Positions 28,424 through 37,779 of a DNA stretch of 44,078 nt are shown one piece after another (position 1 is the stretch's first letter; each line of letters starts with the position of its first letter). A program made the position numbers and the translations under genes. Source of the stretch: Leptolyngbyaceae cyanobacterium CSU_1_3 (GTDB lineage: Bacteria > Cyanobacteriota > Cyanobacteriia > Leptolyngbyales > Leptolyngbyaceae); contig JAAUOZ010000023.1 in NCBI GenBank assembly GCA_012034655.1, positions 1-44,078 of the forward strand. The letters are read 5' to 3'. The notes beneath the pieces were generated by a model. That model was not told the DNA's origin and did not search any database. It was given only the letters and a program-made list of their open reading frames with translations.

Positions 28424-30295
28424 GTGAGAATTCTGCTAGTAGAAGATGATGAATGCATTGCAAAAACTCTTGAAACGCTGCTGATCAAAGAAAATTATGC
28501 AGTCGATATCGCAGTCAACGGTGAAGCAGGCTGGCGCTATATCGAAACATTTTCCTATGATCTGATTTTGCTAGATGTGGTGTTACCCAAGCTAGACGGC
28601 ATTACACTTTGTCGCAAAGTTCGATCGCACCACTACCAAACCCCCGTTTTGCTGATCACCGCCCAAAACTCCAGCACAGAGCGCGTGATCGGTCTAGACG
28701 CAGGCGCAGACGACTATATGACCAAGCCCTTCGATCTGTTAGAACTGCTGGCTCGAATGCGCGTCTTGTTGCGACGAGGCAACAGCACAGTTGTCACTCT
28801 TTTAGAATGGGACGATCTAAAACTTGATCCTGCGTCTTGCAAAGTGAACTACGGCGATCGACCGCTCCATCTCACACCCAAAGAATATCGCCTGTTAGAA
28901 CTCTTTTTGCGAAATCCGCATCAAGTCTTCAGTCGCGGCAGAATTTTAGAACATTTGTGGGGCTGTGAAGAGAACCCTGGAGAAGATACAGTTACAGCCC
29001 ATATTAAAGGGTTGCGCCAAAGGCTCAAGCAAGTGGGTGCGCCGACGGATCTAATTGAAACAGTGTATGGCATTGGCTACCGCTTGAAACAGCTTGCTGT
29101 GCCTAAGTCTGCGCTCTCCAATTCTGCTAGTAAAGTCCCGCTTGAGAATGATGATTCAAACATAGAGGTTACTCCTATAGATGCAGAAGAGCGATCGCAA
29201 AAAACAAAGGTTGCCCTAAAAAAATTATGGGAGAAATTTAAAGTTCAAAATCACGATCGATTACAGATTTTAGAGCGGGCGATCGATGCCATCCAAGCCA
29301 AAAATTTAGACTCAGAATTACTTCAACAGGCAAAATTATCAGCCCACAAATTAGCTGGAGCTTTGGGCATATTTGATCTCCACGAAGGCTCTCGACTGGC
29401 CCTAGCGATCGAACATGCCCTCAAAGCCGAAGCCGCCCCCGATCACCCAGCGCTCTCCCGTCTGATCGAAAGCTTGGGCAAAGAAGTTCGACGCGGTTCA
29501 CCCGACGATTCCAGACCAATTCTCAGCCATTGCTGCCCGCTATTGGTGATTGATGACGACCCAGAATTGGTCGATCGCATTCTCAAAATGGCTCAAATCG
29601 AGTCTTTTCTGGTTGAAGAAATCAACCTAGAAGCCGGGCTGATTCATTCTGCTTTGGATGCCTGTGTTCTTAGCTTCTCGTTTGCCGATCAATCCACAAA
29701 GGGTCTGTCTCCGTTCATCAAGCTCATGCAACAAATGCCTTTGCATCCGGTCATCGTGTTGACCGATCGCGAACATTTAGATCTGCGAGTCAAACTAGCG
29801 CGATCGGGCATTCATGCTGTCTTTCCCAAACTGACCCCCAGGCAGGTTTTCGACCTGATTATGCGAATGCGCGCTCGTCAAGAAACAGATGCCGCTCAGG
29901 TGCTCATGGTAGATGATGATCCACAAATATTGGCAGCGCTGCGATTGTTACTCGAACCCTGGGGACTTCATCTCACCACCCTAGAAGATACGCCTCAATT
30001 TTGGCAAACTCTGCAAAGTTGTACACCCGACCTGCTGATTTTAGATGTTGAAATGCCCCACTTCAACGGGATCGAACTTTGCCAAGTTGTTCGTAGTGCT
30101 CCCGAATGGAACCACCTACCCGTGCTGTTTTTTACCGCCCACACCGACGCAAACACCTTACATCAAGTCCTCGCCGCCGGAGCCAACGATCTGATTGCCA
30201 AACCCGACGCTGACAGCCAACTCGTGCATCGCATTCTCAGCCAGCTAGAGCGATCGTGGATCATGCAAAGTGTAGGCAACGAGAAACTTGCCTAG
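28424..30295 (+). CDS. rfpB: FaRLiP response regulator RfpB (DNA-binding)
   Basis: The DNA-binding activator of the far-red response. It is 623 residues. Residues 1-120 are a receiver (VEDDE, phospho-Asp in LILLDVVLPKLDG, KPFD). Residues about 128-225 are an OmpR-type winged helix (LTPKEYRLLELFLRNPHQVF, TVTAHIKGLRQRLK, TVYGIGYRL). Residues about 270-370 are an Hpt-like helical domain with AHKLAGALGIFDLHEGSRLA. Residues about 372-485 look like a receiver that has lost its phosphoacceptor (DACVLSFSFAD). Residues about 490-610 are a third receiver with LLILDVEMPHFNG. The start is the GTG at 28424 because AAGGAG lies nine bases before it. The TTG at 28418 is too close. The TAG stop is the first part of a MITE-like repeat. 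Confidence 0.9.
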   Translation: MRILLVEDDECIAKTLETLLIKENYAVDIAVNGEAGWRYIETFSYDLILLDVVLPKLDGITLCRKVRSHHYQTPVLLITAQNSSTERVIGLDAGADDYMTKPFDLLELLARMRVLLRRGNSTVVTLLEWDDLKLDPASCKVNYGDRPLHLTPKEYRLLELFLRNPHQVFSRGRILEHLWGCEENPGEDTVTAHIKGLRQRLKQVGAPTDLIETVYGIGYRLKQLAVPKSALSNSASKVPLENDDSNIEVTPIDAEERSQKTKVALKKLWEKFKVQNHDRLQILERAIDAIQAKNLDSELLQQAKLSAHKLAGALGIFDLHEGSRLALAIEHALKAEAAPDHPALSRLIESLGKEVRRGSPDDSRPILSHCCPLLVIDDDPELVDRILKMAQIESFLVEEINLEAGLIHSALDACVLSFSFADQSTKGLSPFIKLMQQMPLHPVIVLTDREHLDLRVKLARSGIHAVFPKLTPRQVFDLIMRMRARQETDAAQVLMVDDDPQILAALRLLLEPWGLHLTTLEDTPQFWQTLQSCTPDLLILDVEMPHFNGIELCQVVRSAPEWNHLPVLFFTAHTDANTLHQVLAAGANDLIAKPDADSQLVHRILSQLERSWIMQSVGNEKLA

Positions 30296-30424
30296 GAACG
30301 TGGATTCAATCATTCCGTCCCCTGCAAGGCTGTCTTGCCCTCACCCCAGCCCTCTCCCAAGTTGGGAGAAGGGTGAGGGGGTGAGGGCGAAGATCTGCGG
30401 CATTCATCAATCCACATTCCCTAG
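30293..30424. mobile_element. MITE-like repeat, long subtype, copy 2
   Basis: It starts TAGGAACGTGGATTCAATCA and ends CATCAATCCACATTCCCTAG, an imperfect inverted pair, with the palindrome CTCCCAAGTTGGGAG inside. It closely matches the copy at 2492. It supplies the rfpB stop. The rest of 30425-30664 is AT-rich leader with no gene. Confidence 0.65.
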
Positions 30425-30664
30425 CAACCTATGGCATCAATTTCAATCTCCTTCTTTTCATTTCTCCTCCCTCAAAAGCGGCCAGATCTCTGCCCAGGTC
30501 TACTCGTTTCGCTCATATCCATCTTTATATCCATTTCAAGAAGAAATGCTTTGCTGAATCTTCTACAGAGAGCAGCTTCTACGATCCAAAATCGCAACTT
30601 TAAAACCTAAAATGGTATAAGAAACATCTGTTGCATTCCTTATTTAAGTTGATATACCTCTCCC

Positions 30665-33166
30665 ATGCAAACTGACTCTGCACAACACCTCTCTCAAGGG
30701 CAACAGGATGCTTTTCCATTGCTCTTGCATCGAATGACGAACCAGATCCGTCAATCTTTGGAACTGTCAGAGATTCTTAATGCAACAGTGGCAGAAGTGA
30801 GGGCATTTTTGCAGACCGATCGTGTTAAGGTTTACCGATTTTTGGCAGACGGAAGCGGTGAAGTGGTGGCGGAGTCTATTGATCGCCAGCAGTTGCCGTC
30901 TTTGCTCGGTCATAGCTTTCCGGCGGGAGATATTCCTCCAGAAGCGCGGGAGTTGTTTTTGCATGTTCGTCAGCGATCGATTGTAGATGTAGAGACGCAG
31001 CAAATTGGCTTGACTTTTCTAGAAGAGGGCGCAGACGTTTGGACGGAAGATATGCGGTTTCGCCCGGTTGATGCCTGCCATATTGAATATTTGACGGCTA
31101 TGGGTGTGCGATCGTCGTTGGTGGTGCCGATCGTCGATCATGACCAGCTTTGGGGGTTGTTGGTGTCGCATCATAGCCAACCCCGCCGGGTGACAGATTC
31201 CGAATTGCAAGTGGTGCAACTGGTGGCAGATCAGGTATCGATCGCCATTGCTCAGTCTAATATTCTCAACGAAACCCGCCTCAAAGCCCTCCAAGAAGCC
31301 ACGATTAATCAAGTTGTGGCCCTGTTGCATTCTCTACCAGAAATGCAGCTTCAACAAGCCCTAGAGCAGGTGATTACTGCATTACACGGGTCGGGCGGCA
31401 GGCTTTACATTGCTCCACAGAATGCTGACCAGCCCGCGCAGTTTTTTGTCCACGGAAATCAGCCGATCGTGCCCCAAGGCGAAATCGAGCAGAACTTCCA
31501 TTGGCAGGCTTGGTTGGATATTGAAGAACAGCAAGACATTTGGGCACTGGCAGATATTCATCAGTTGCATCCATTTGCACTGCCTCCTGAATTAGTTGCG
31601 GCGTTTGCAATGGCCCAGATCCGAAGTTTAATCATAGTTCGGTTACACTATCGTCAGAAAACTCTGGGCTATCTGAGCGTCTTTCGGGGCGCGATCGATG
31701 TGCAGCGCATTTGGGCGGGGCGAGTCGATCAAAACGATCTGCGTCAGGTGCGCCCAAACCTGTCCTTTGAAACTTGGTGTCAGTCAAAACGAGATCAAGC
31801 AAACCCTTGGACTCCTTTAGACGTTCAGCTTATACAGATTCTAGGGGGTCATTTTGCGGTTGCCATTTACCAACGCGGATTGTATCAACGCGTGCGATCG
31901 TTGAATACAAGTTTGAAGCGAGATATTCAGATGCAAAAACAGGCGGAGATTAGAATTTCAGCCCTGAATACAGAGTTAGAACTGCGGGTGAGAGAACGCA
32001 CCGATGAATTGCAACAAACGAATGCAGAGTTGCTGCTTCAAATCGCTCAGCGAGAACAAGTTTTGCAAGAACAGCGACAAGCCGAAGCTTCTCTTGCCCG
32101 GCTCAGCCACCAAAATGAACTGATCCTCAACTCAGCCGGAGACGGCATTTATGGGCTAGATTCCCAGGGGAGAATCACCTTTGCCAACCCCGCCGCCGCC
32201 AGAATGTTGAATTGTGAAGTGAGGGAATTAATTGGTCAAGGGATGCACACTTATTTAAACTATGCCCAAGCGGATGGCACGCTCTATTTATTGTCAGAAA
32301 GTCCCATTTACATAACCCTATCGAATGGTACGGTGCAGTCTAGGACAGGCGATCTGTTTCATCGGCACAATGGATCAAGCTTTCCGGTGGAGTTTGTCAG
32401 CAGCCCTATCCGAGAGGAGGGGAAAATTGTGGGCGCAGTGGTGATTTTTAAGGACATCACAGAGCGACAGATTGTTGAACAGATGAAGGATGAATTTGTG
32501 TCGATCGTGAGTCACGAGTTACGCACACCTTTAACATCGATTCGCAGTACGCTGGGTTTAGTCGCCAGCGGATGGTTAGACAGTCATCCTGAAAAAAGTC
32601 AGCGAATGCTAGAAATTGCTTACTCTAATACCAATCGTTTGGTGCGGCTAATCAACGATATTCTCGATATTGAACGGATCAAGTTTGGCAAAGTGACGAT
32701 GGAGAAAAAGTTTTGCAATGCTGATGACATCATGACGCAATCAGTAGATGCAATGCGAGCGATGGCAGAAAAAGCCGATATTATCCTCTCTGTTGTGCCG
32801 ATCGCTGCCCATCTTTGGGCTGATCCTGATCGGCTGATCCAAACGTTGACCAATTTGTTAAACAACGCGATTAAGTTTTCGCCAGCCCACTCTATCGTCC
32901 AATTGACTGCCGAGATTTGTACCGATCAGATTCTATTTTGTGTCAAAGATCAGGGTACGGGCATTCCAAGTGATAAGTTAGAAGCAATTTTCGATCGTTT
33001 TCAACAAGTCGATGCCTCTAACTCGCGTAGTCAAGGTGGGACGGGGTTAGGCTTAACCATCTGTCGAGAAATTGTGCAGCAACACGGCGGTAAGATCTGG
33101 GTCGAGAGCCAACTTGGATCGGGAAGTTCTTTCTATTTCACATTACCCATTCATATTGACTCATGA
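30665..33166 (+). CDS. rfpA: FaRLiP photoreceptor kinase RfpA (knotless phytochrome)
   Basis: An 833-residue red/far-red sensing histidine kinase. Residues about 20-190 are a GAF domain with the bilin Cys in DACHIEYLTAMGVRSS. Residues about 205-420 are a PHY domain with the tongue WAGRVDQNDLRQVRPNLSFE. A coiled coil follows, then a PAS domain near 480-600 (NELILNSAGDGIYGLDSQGR), a HisKA domain with the His in VSIVSHELRTPLTSIRS and an HATPase with NLLNNAIKF, DQGTGIP and GGTGLGLTICREIVQQHGG. No PAS domain precedes the GAF, making it a knotless type. The TGA stop overlaps the rfpC ATG, so the two are coupled. It would phosphorylate RfpC and RfpB. Confidence 0.93.
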   Translation: MQTDSAQHLSQGQQDAFPLLLHRMTNQIRQSLELSEILNATVAEVRAFLQTDRVKVYRFLADGSGEVVAESIDRQQLPSLLGHSFPAGDIPPEARELFLHVRQRSIVDVETQQIGLTFLEEGADVWTEDMRFRPVDACHIEYLTAMGVRSSLVVPIVDHDQLWGLLVSHHSQPRRVTDSELQVVQLVADQVSIAIAQSNILNETRLKALQEATINQVVALLHSLPEMQLQQALEQVITALHGSGGRLYIAPQNADQPAQFFVHGNQPIVPQGEIEQNFHWQAWLDIEEQQDIWALADIHQLHPFALPPELVAAFAMAQIRSLIIVRLHYRQKTLGYLSVFRGAIDVQRIWAGRVDQNDLRQVRPNLSFETWCQSKRDQANPWTPLDVQLIQILGGHFAVAIYQRGLYQRVRSLNTSLKRDIQMQKQAEIRISALNTELELRVRERTDELQQTNAELLLQIAQREQVLQEQRQAEASLARLSHQNELILNSAGDGIYGLDSQGRITFANPAAARMLNCEVRELIGQGMHTYLNYAQADGTLYLLSESPIYITLSNGTVQSRTGDLFHRHNGSSFPVEFVSSPIREEGKIVGAVVIFKDITERQIVEQMKDEFVSIVSHELRTPLTSIRSTLGLVASGWLDSHPEKSQRMLEIAYSNTNRLVRLINDILDIERIKFGKVTMEKKFCNADDIMTQSVDAMRAMAEKADIILSVVPIAAHLWADPDRLIQTLTNLLNNAIKFSPAHSIVQLTAEICTDQILFCVKDQGTGIPSDKLEAIFDRFQQVDASNSRSQGGTGLGLTICREIVQQHGGKIWVESQLGSGSSFYFTLPIHIDS

Positions 33167-33561
33167 ATAAACGCATTTTGATCATTGATGACGAAGCAGA
33201 CATTCGAGAAGCGACTCAGCTTTGTCTGGAGATTGCCAAGGGATGGGAAGTGTTGACGGCGGGTTCGAGTCGCGAGGGGGTCGAAAAGGCAACCGCCGAA
33301 TTGCCCGATGCAGTGCTATTGGATGTGATGATGCCCGATGTAGACGGCTTACAGACCTTCGAGCGTCTCCAGGCAAACCCTATCACCCAAAACATTCCGG
33401 TGATCTTGTTGACGGCAAAAGCGCAAACTGCCGATCGTCTGAGATTTACCCAACTAGCGATCGCCGCTGTGATTACAAAGCCCTACGATCCACTGACGCT
33501 CGGCGACCAAATTGCAGACATCTTGAGCAGTTCCGATAGAGGATCTGGCATTGTTCAATAG
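33163..33561 (+). CDS. rfpC: FaRLiP CheY-like shuttle RfpC
   Basis: A 132-residue single receiver domain. The acidic pair is IDDEAD, the phosphoacceptor Asp is in AVLLDVMMPDVDG, the Thr is in ILLTAKAQ and the Lys in VITKPYDP. There is no output domain, in line with a phosphorelay intermediate between RfpA and RfpB. The ATG overlaps the rfpA stop by four bases. Confidence 0.92.
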   Translation: MNKRILIIDDEADIREATQLCLEIAKGWEVLTAGSSREGVEKATAELPDAVLLDVMMPDVDGLQTFERLQANPITQNIPVILLTAKAQTADRLRFTQLAIAAVITKPYDPLTLGDQIADILSSSDRGSGIVQ

Positions 33562-33577
33562 GTGATTTGATAGATTT

Positions 33578-33613
33578 CTCAATCGTTTGCTCAATCGTTT
33601 GCTCAATCGTTCG
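33578..33613. repeat. 12-base tandem repeat, three copies
   Basis: CTCAATCGTTTG, CTCAATCGTTTG and CTCAATCGTTCG lie in tandem just after rfpC. Confidence 0.85.
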
Positions 33614-33674
33614 CTGATGACATTTCCATTGGATTCGTTTGCGCTATTCTTAGCTATCTGACCAAAGCTATAAT

Positions 33675-33742
33675 AAATCCCCGACTTCTCGATCAAGGCC
33701 AGTCAAGGCATTGAGGCTCAGACCAGAGGTTGGGGATTTTGT
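33675..33742 (+). terminator. Long imperfect hairpin after rfpC, probable terminator
   Basis: AAATCCCCGACTTCT pairs with AGAGGTTGGGGATTT with two wobble or mismatch positions, followed by TGTTTTCG. It separates the rfp genes from chlF. The loop is about 35 bases. Confidence 0.55.
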
Positions 33743-33810
33743 TTTCGTTCTTTAATTCGACGGCGATAAGAATTCATCTGACGTGAACTTATTTGAAGAC
33801 GCTTCACTCA

Positions 33811-33825
33811 TTCATCAGTTCTTCA
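33811..33825 (+). promoter_or_regulatory. Candidate far-red control motif, copy 3 (chlF-psa operon)
   Basis: TTCATCAGTTCTTCA, 145 bases before the chlF start, followed by a run of T and CTCCTAC as at copy 2. It differs from copy 2 at one position. An activator role is inferred. Confidence 0.55.
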
Positions 33826-33969
33826 TTTTTTTCTCCTACGCTTCAGAAGTAAGCAGTCAAGAGACGCTTCAAAATTATCAAGCCCTCGATCGCAATCTAA
33901 ACAATCCTCTGCGATCTATCTTTCTAAACCAAGCCAGAGACTTTTTGTAAGCAAGGAGTTGTGTAGTCC

Positions 33970-35100
33970 ATGCTGACACAATTTGGTCGTGCGATCGCTG
34001 ATACCCGCGATCGTCTTGACCAACTTTCTGAAACTGATCACGCCATTTCCCAGCAAAATCAGATCTCCTGGGAGCGCTTCTGCCAATGGGTGACGAGTAC
34101 CAACAATCGTATCTATATTGGCTGGTTTGGGATTATTCTCATTCCTGTCATGCTGACCGCATCCATTGTTTTTTTGATTGCGCTAATCGCTGCTCCTCCT
34201 GTTGACGCTGACGGTATGGGCACGATGATTTCTGGATCACTTTGGAGTGGTAATAATGTAATCACTGCGGCCATCGTACCGACATCAGCCGCGATCGGAT
34301 TGCATTTCTATCCCATTTGGGAAGCTGCTTCTATAAGTGAGTGGCTGAGTAATGGCGGCCCTTATCAACTGATTGTTCTCCATTTTGTGATTGGCATTAT
34401 TTGCTACCAAGATCGCGAGTGGGAACTCAGCTATCGTTTGGGAATGCGACCTTGGATCTCTCTAGCGTTTACGGCTCCTGTTGCGGCAGCAGTCTCGGTT
34501 CTGTTAATTTATCCGATCGGGCAGGGCAGTTTTTCCTCAGGAATGCCGCTCGGAATTTCGGGCACATTTAACTTTATGCTGCTGTTTCAAGCAGATCACA
34601 ACATTCTCATGAGTCCTTTTCATCAACTGGGCGTAATTGGAGTGTTTGGGGGCGCATTTCTCTGCGCGGTGCATGGCTCGTTGGTCACGTCTACGATCGT
34701 GAGAAAAACCGATGAGCATGAGTCTGTTAACGTAGGATATAAACTAGGGCAAAAAGAGCCAACCTACCGCTTTGACGTGGCTCAAACCTATCAGCAGCGC
34801 CTATTTTTGCGGAGTTTATATTTTCCGACTTCTCGATCGGTGCATTTCTTTTTAGCAGCCTTTCCCGTTGCCGGAATTTGGTCAGCAGCGTTAGGGGTTG
34901 ATATTTCTGCCTTTAACTTTCACAAGCTAAATTTTGATTCGCCAGCAATCATCCAAAGCCAGGGAACTGTGATTCCAACCTGGTCAGATATCGTTCACCA
35001 GGCTGATCTCGGAGTCGCTGCCCTCAGCGAACAAACTCCCCAAATCTTCCCGATCGATCTCAATACCGATCCCGCGATCGATTGGGCTGTCGAACCCTAA
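33970..35100 (+). CDS. chlF: Chlorophyll f synthase ChlF (super-rogue D1)
   Basis: A D1 paralogue that converts Chl a (or its precursor) to Chl f with light. The 376 residues keep the D1 fold and the chlorophyll ligand in SPFHQLG, but the Mn ligands are lost: Asp170 is Ser in SFSSG, Glu189 is Asp in FQADHN, and the C-terminal His-Glu/His/Asp set is replaced by [13 protein letters not shown]. The diagnostic Gln-Asp motif at positions 127-128 is present in [13 protein letters not shown], where ordinary D1 has Met-Gly. An N-terminal extension of about 25 residues precedes the D1-like [18 protein letters not shown]. It is the first gene of the PSI block, with 40 bases before psaA2. The reading frame is intact. 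Confidence 0.96.
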   Translation: MLTQFGRAIADTRDRLDQLSETDHAISQQNQISWERFCQWVTSTNNRIYIGWFGIILIPVMLTASIVFLIALIAAPPVDADGMGTMISGSLWSGNNVITAAIVPTSAAIGLHFYPIWEAASISEWLSNGGPYQLIVLHFVIGIICYQDREWELSYRLGMRPWISLAFTAPVAAAVSVLLIYPIGQGSFSSGMPLGISGTFNFMLLFQADHNILMSPFHQLGVIGVFGGAFLCAVHGSLVTSTIVRKTDEHESVNVGYKLGQKEPTYRFDVAQTYQQRLFLRSLYFPTSRSVHFFLAAFPVAGIWSAALGVDISAFNFHKLNFDSPAIIQSQGTVIPTWSDIVHQADLGVAALSEQTPQIFPIDLNTDPAIDWAVEP

Positions 35101-35140
35101 ATCTCATCCCTCATTTTCCCTTTAGCAAGAGGAGAATCGA

Positions 35141-37495
35141 ATGACTAGCAGCCCGCCAGAGCAGAGGCAAGTTAGAGTGGTGGCTGATCAAGATCCCGTG
35201 CCCACTTCTTTTGAAAAATGGGCCCAACCGGGGCACTTCGATCGTAGCCTTTCCCGCGGAGCCAAAACCACCACCTGGATTTGGAATCTCCATGCCAATG
35301 CCCACGATTTTGACAGTCACACCAGTGACTTAGAAGACGTTTCTCGTAAGATTTTTTCGGCTCACTTTGGTCATCTGGCAGTGGTATTTATCTGGCTGAG
35401 TGGCATGTATTTTCATGGTGCTCGCTTCTCAAATTACACAAGCTGGATGGCAAACCCCACAGGCATAAAACCCAGCGCCCAAGTAGTTTGGGATATCTTT
35501 GGACAGGATATTCTCAATGGTGATGTTGGCGGTGGTTTTCGAGGCATTCAGATCACGTCTGGGTTGTTTCAGATGTGGCGCGCCGCCGGAATTACCAATG
35601 AGTTTCAGCTTTACTGTACGGCGATCGGGGCGCTGGTTATGGCGGGCCTGATGTTATTTGCCGGATGGTTTCACTATCACAAACGCGCACCCAAACTAGA
35701 ATGGTTCCAAAATGCTGAGGCGATGTTAAATCATCACCTAGCGGGGCTATTGGGTTTAGGCTGTTTGGGCTGGGCTGGACATCAGATTCATGTGGCACTG
35801 CCGATCAATAAACTACTGGATGCAGGCGTGCCATCGGCACAAATTCCATTGCCCCACGAGTTTATATTAAACTCGCAATTGATGGCCGATGTGTTTCCCA
35901 GTTTTGCCCAAGGGCTGACTCCCTTCTTTACGCTCAATTGGGGTGTGTATGCAGACTTTCTCACCTTCAATGGTGGGGTCAACCCTGTGACAGGGGGCTT
36001 GTGGCTCACCGATACCGCCCATCACCATTTGGCGTTGGCAGTCATTTTCATTATTGCGGGGCATATGTATCGTACCAATTGGGGAATTGGTCACAGCATC
36101 AAAGAAATGCTCGATGATGCCAGAACGCCTAATATGCTACCGTTCTTGAGCTTTATTGGCCCCGTGGGTCACAAAGGACTTTATCAGGTTCTAACTACTT
36201 CATGGCACGCACAATTAGCGATTAACCTGGCCATGCTGGGATCGATTAGCATTATCGTGGCTCATCATATGTATGCCATGCCGCCCTATCCCTATCTGGC
36301 AACCGATTATGCAACGGTGGTGTCCTTGTTTACCCATCACGTTTGGATTGGTGGCTTCCTGATTGTGGGGGCTGCGGCCCATGCAGCGATCTTCATGGTG
36401 CGAGACTACGATCCGACGCTGAACAATAATAATGTTCTCGATCGTGTCATTCGTCACCGAGATGCAATCATTTCTCACCTGGTTTGGGTGTGTCAGTTCT
36501 TAGGGTTTCACAGCTTTGCGATGTATTGCCACAACGATACAATGCGAGCCTTTGGGCGACCTCAAGATATGTTCTCTGACACGGGCATCCAACTTCAGCC
36601 TGTCTTCGCTCAATGGATTCAGCACATTCATACCATGGCGATCGGCAACCCAGTTTTGGCGGCTGCCCAACCAATGGGAAATGTCTTTGGCGGCGTTCGC
36701 GATATCGTTCTCACGGGGGTCGGAGCCACTGCACCAGGGCTACATGAACCTGTCAGCTATGCCTTTGGCGGTGGTTTAGTAGCAGTGGGTGGCAAGGTGG
36801 CGATGATGCCGATTTCATTAGGAACGGCAGACTTTTTGATTCACCATATCCATGCGTTCACAATTCACGTCACGGTGTTGGTGTTACTCAAGGGAGTGTT
36901 GTTTGCACGAAGTTCGCGTTTGGTTCCAGACAAAGCAAATTTGGGGTTCCGTTTCCCCTGCGACGGCCCCGGCAGAGGTGGCACTTGCCAGGTGTCGGGA
37001 TGGGATCACATTTATCTGGGCTTGTTCTGGATGTATAACTCACTATCAATGGTAATATTCCACTTCTTTTGGAAAATGCAATCGGATGTGTGGGGAACTG
37101 TCAGCGCAGACGGCACGGTGACGCATATTACTGGGAGCAATTGGGCAACTTCGTCTATTACCAATAATGGCTGGCTACGAGACTTTCTCTGGGCGCAGGC
37201 CAGCCAGGTGATCAACTCCTACGGGTCTGCTCTTTCTGCCTACGGTTTAATGTTTCTGGCTGGTCACTTTGTCTTCGGCTTTAGTCTAATGTTCTTGTTT
37301 AGCGGTCGCGGCTACTGGCAAGAATTGATTGAGTCGATCGTCTGGGCCCACAACAAGCTCAGAATTACCCCCAGCATTCAACCCCGCGCCCTGAGCATTA
37401 TCCACGGTCGTGCGGTCGGTGTTTCGCAATACCTCCTAGGCGGCATCGTCACCACTTGGGCGTTCTTTCTAGCTCGAATGGCAGCGATCGGATGA
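35141..37495 (+). CDS. psaA2: Far-red photosystem I core protein PsaA2
   Basis: One of the two large PSI reaction-centre subunits, binding P700, most antenna chlorophylls and half of the FX cluster. It is 784 residues with an intact frame. The FX-binding loop [19 protein letters not shown] is complete. Other landmarks are [54 protein letters not shown] and [11 protein letters not shown]-like [18 protein letters not shown] near the end. It is slightly longer than ordinary PsaA, with changes in loops. AGAGGAG lies seven bases before the ATG. It is co-transcribed with chlF. Confidence 0.96.
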   Translation: MTSSPPEQRQVRVVADQDPVPTSFEKWAQPGHFDRSLSRGAKTTTWIWNLHANAHDFDSHTSDLEDVSRKIFSAHFGHLAVVFIWLSGMYFHGARFSNYTSWMANPTGIKPSAQVVWDIFGQDILNGDVGGGFRGIQITSGLFQMWRAAGITNEFQLYCTAIGALVMAGLMLFAGWFHYHKRAPKLEWFQNAEAMLNHHLAGLLGLGCLGWAGHQIHVALPINKLLDAGVPSAQIPLPHEFILNSQLMADVFPSFAQGLTPFFTLNWGVYADFLTFNGGVNPVTGGLWLTDTAHHHLALAVIFIIAGHMYRTNWGIGHSIKEMLDDARTPNMLPFLSFIGPVGHKGLYQVLTTSWHAQLAINLAMLGSISIIVAHHMYAMPPYPYLATDYATVVSLFTHHVWIGGFLIVGAAAHAAIFMVRDYDPTLNNNNVLDRVIRHRDAIISHLVWVCQFLGFHSFAMYCHNDTMRAFGRPQDMFSDTGIQLQPVFAQWIQHIHTMAIGNPVLAAAQPMGNVFGGVRDIVLTGVGATAPGLHEPVSYAFGGGLVAVGGKVAMMPISLGTADFLIHHIHAFTIHVTVLVLLKGVLFARSSRLVPDKANLGFRFPCDGPGRGGTCQVSGWDHIYLGLFWMYNSLSMVIFHFFWKMQSDVWGTVSADGTVTHITGSNWATSSITNNGWLRDFLWAQASQVINSYGSALSAYGLMFLAGHFVFGFSLMFLFSGRGYWQELIESIVWAHNKLRITPSIQPRALSIIHGRAVGVSQYLLGGIVTTWAFFLARMAAIG

Positions 37496-37556
37496 AGAAA
37501 GGGATGAGGGATAAAGAAAGGGATGAGAAAAAGCAGCAGTAGCATTGCTGAACATA

Positions 37557-37587
37557 ACCCAGGTGTCTCAGGACCCAGGTGTCTCAG
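37557..37587. repeat. 16-base tandem duplication between psaA2 and psaB2
   Basis: ACCCAGGTGTCTCAGG is followed by ACCCAGGTGTCTCAG. The whole 37496-37779 gap is otherwise purine- then pyrimidine-rich and holds no gene. Most clusters have psaA and psaB closer together. Confidence 0.7.
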
Positions 37588-37779
37588 TTGCTTGGTTAAG
37601 TCTCTCAACCCTTACTCTCAACTCTTAGTCTCTAAACCTAGACTTCGCCCAGGGCGCAAGCCGAGAGCAAAGTTGAAGACAGGGGTCACTGGTTTGCTAG
37701 AAATCTCCTGATCCCGCCTCCCTCAACCTTCATCCCTCCTCCCTCCTCTTATTAACCACTCACCATCTAATAGCTAACT

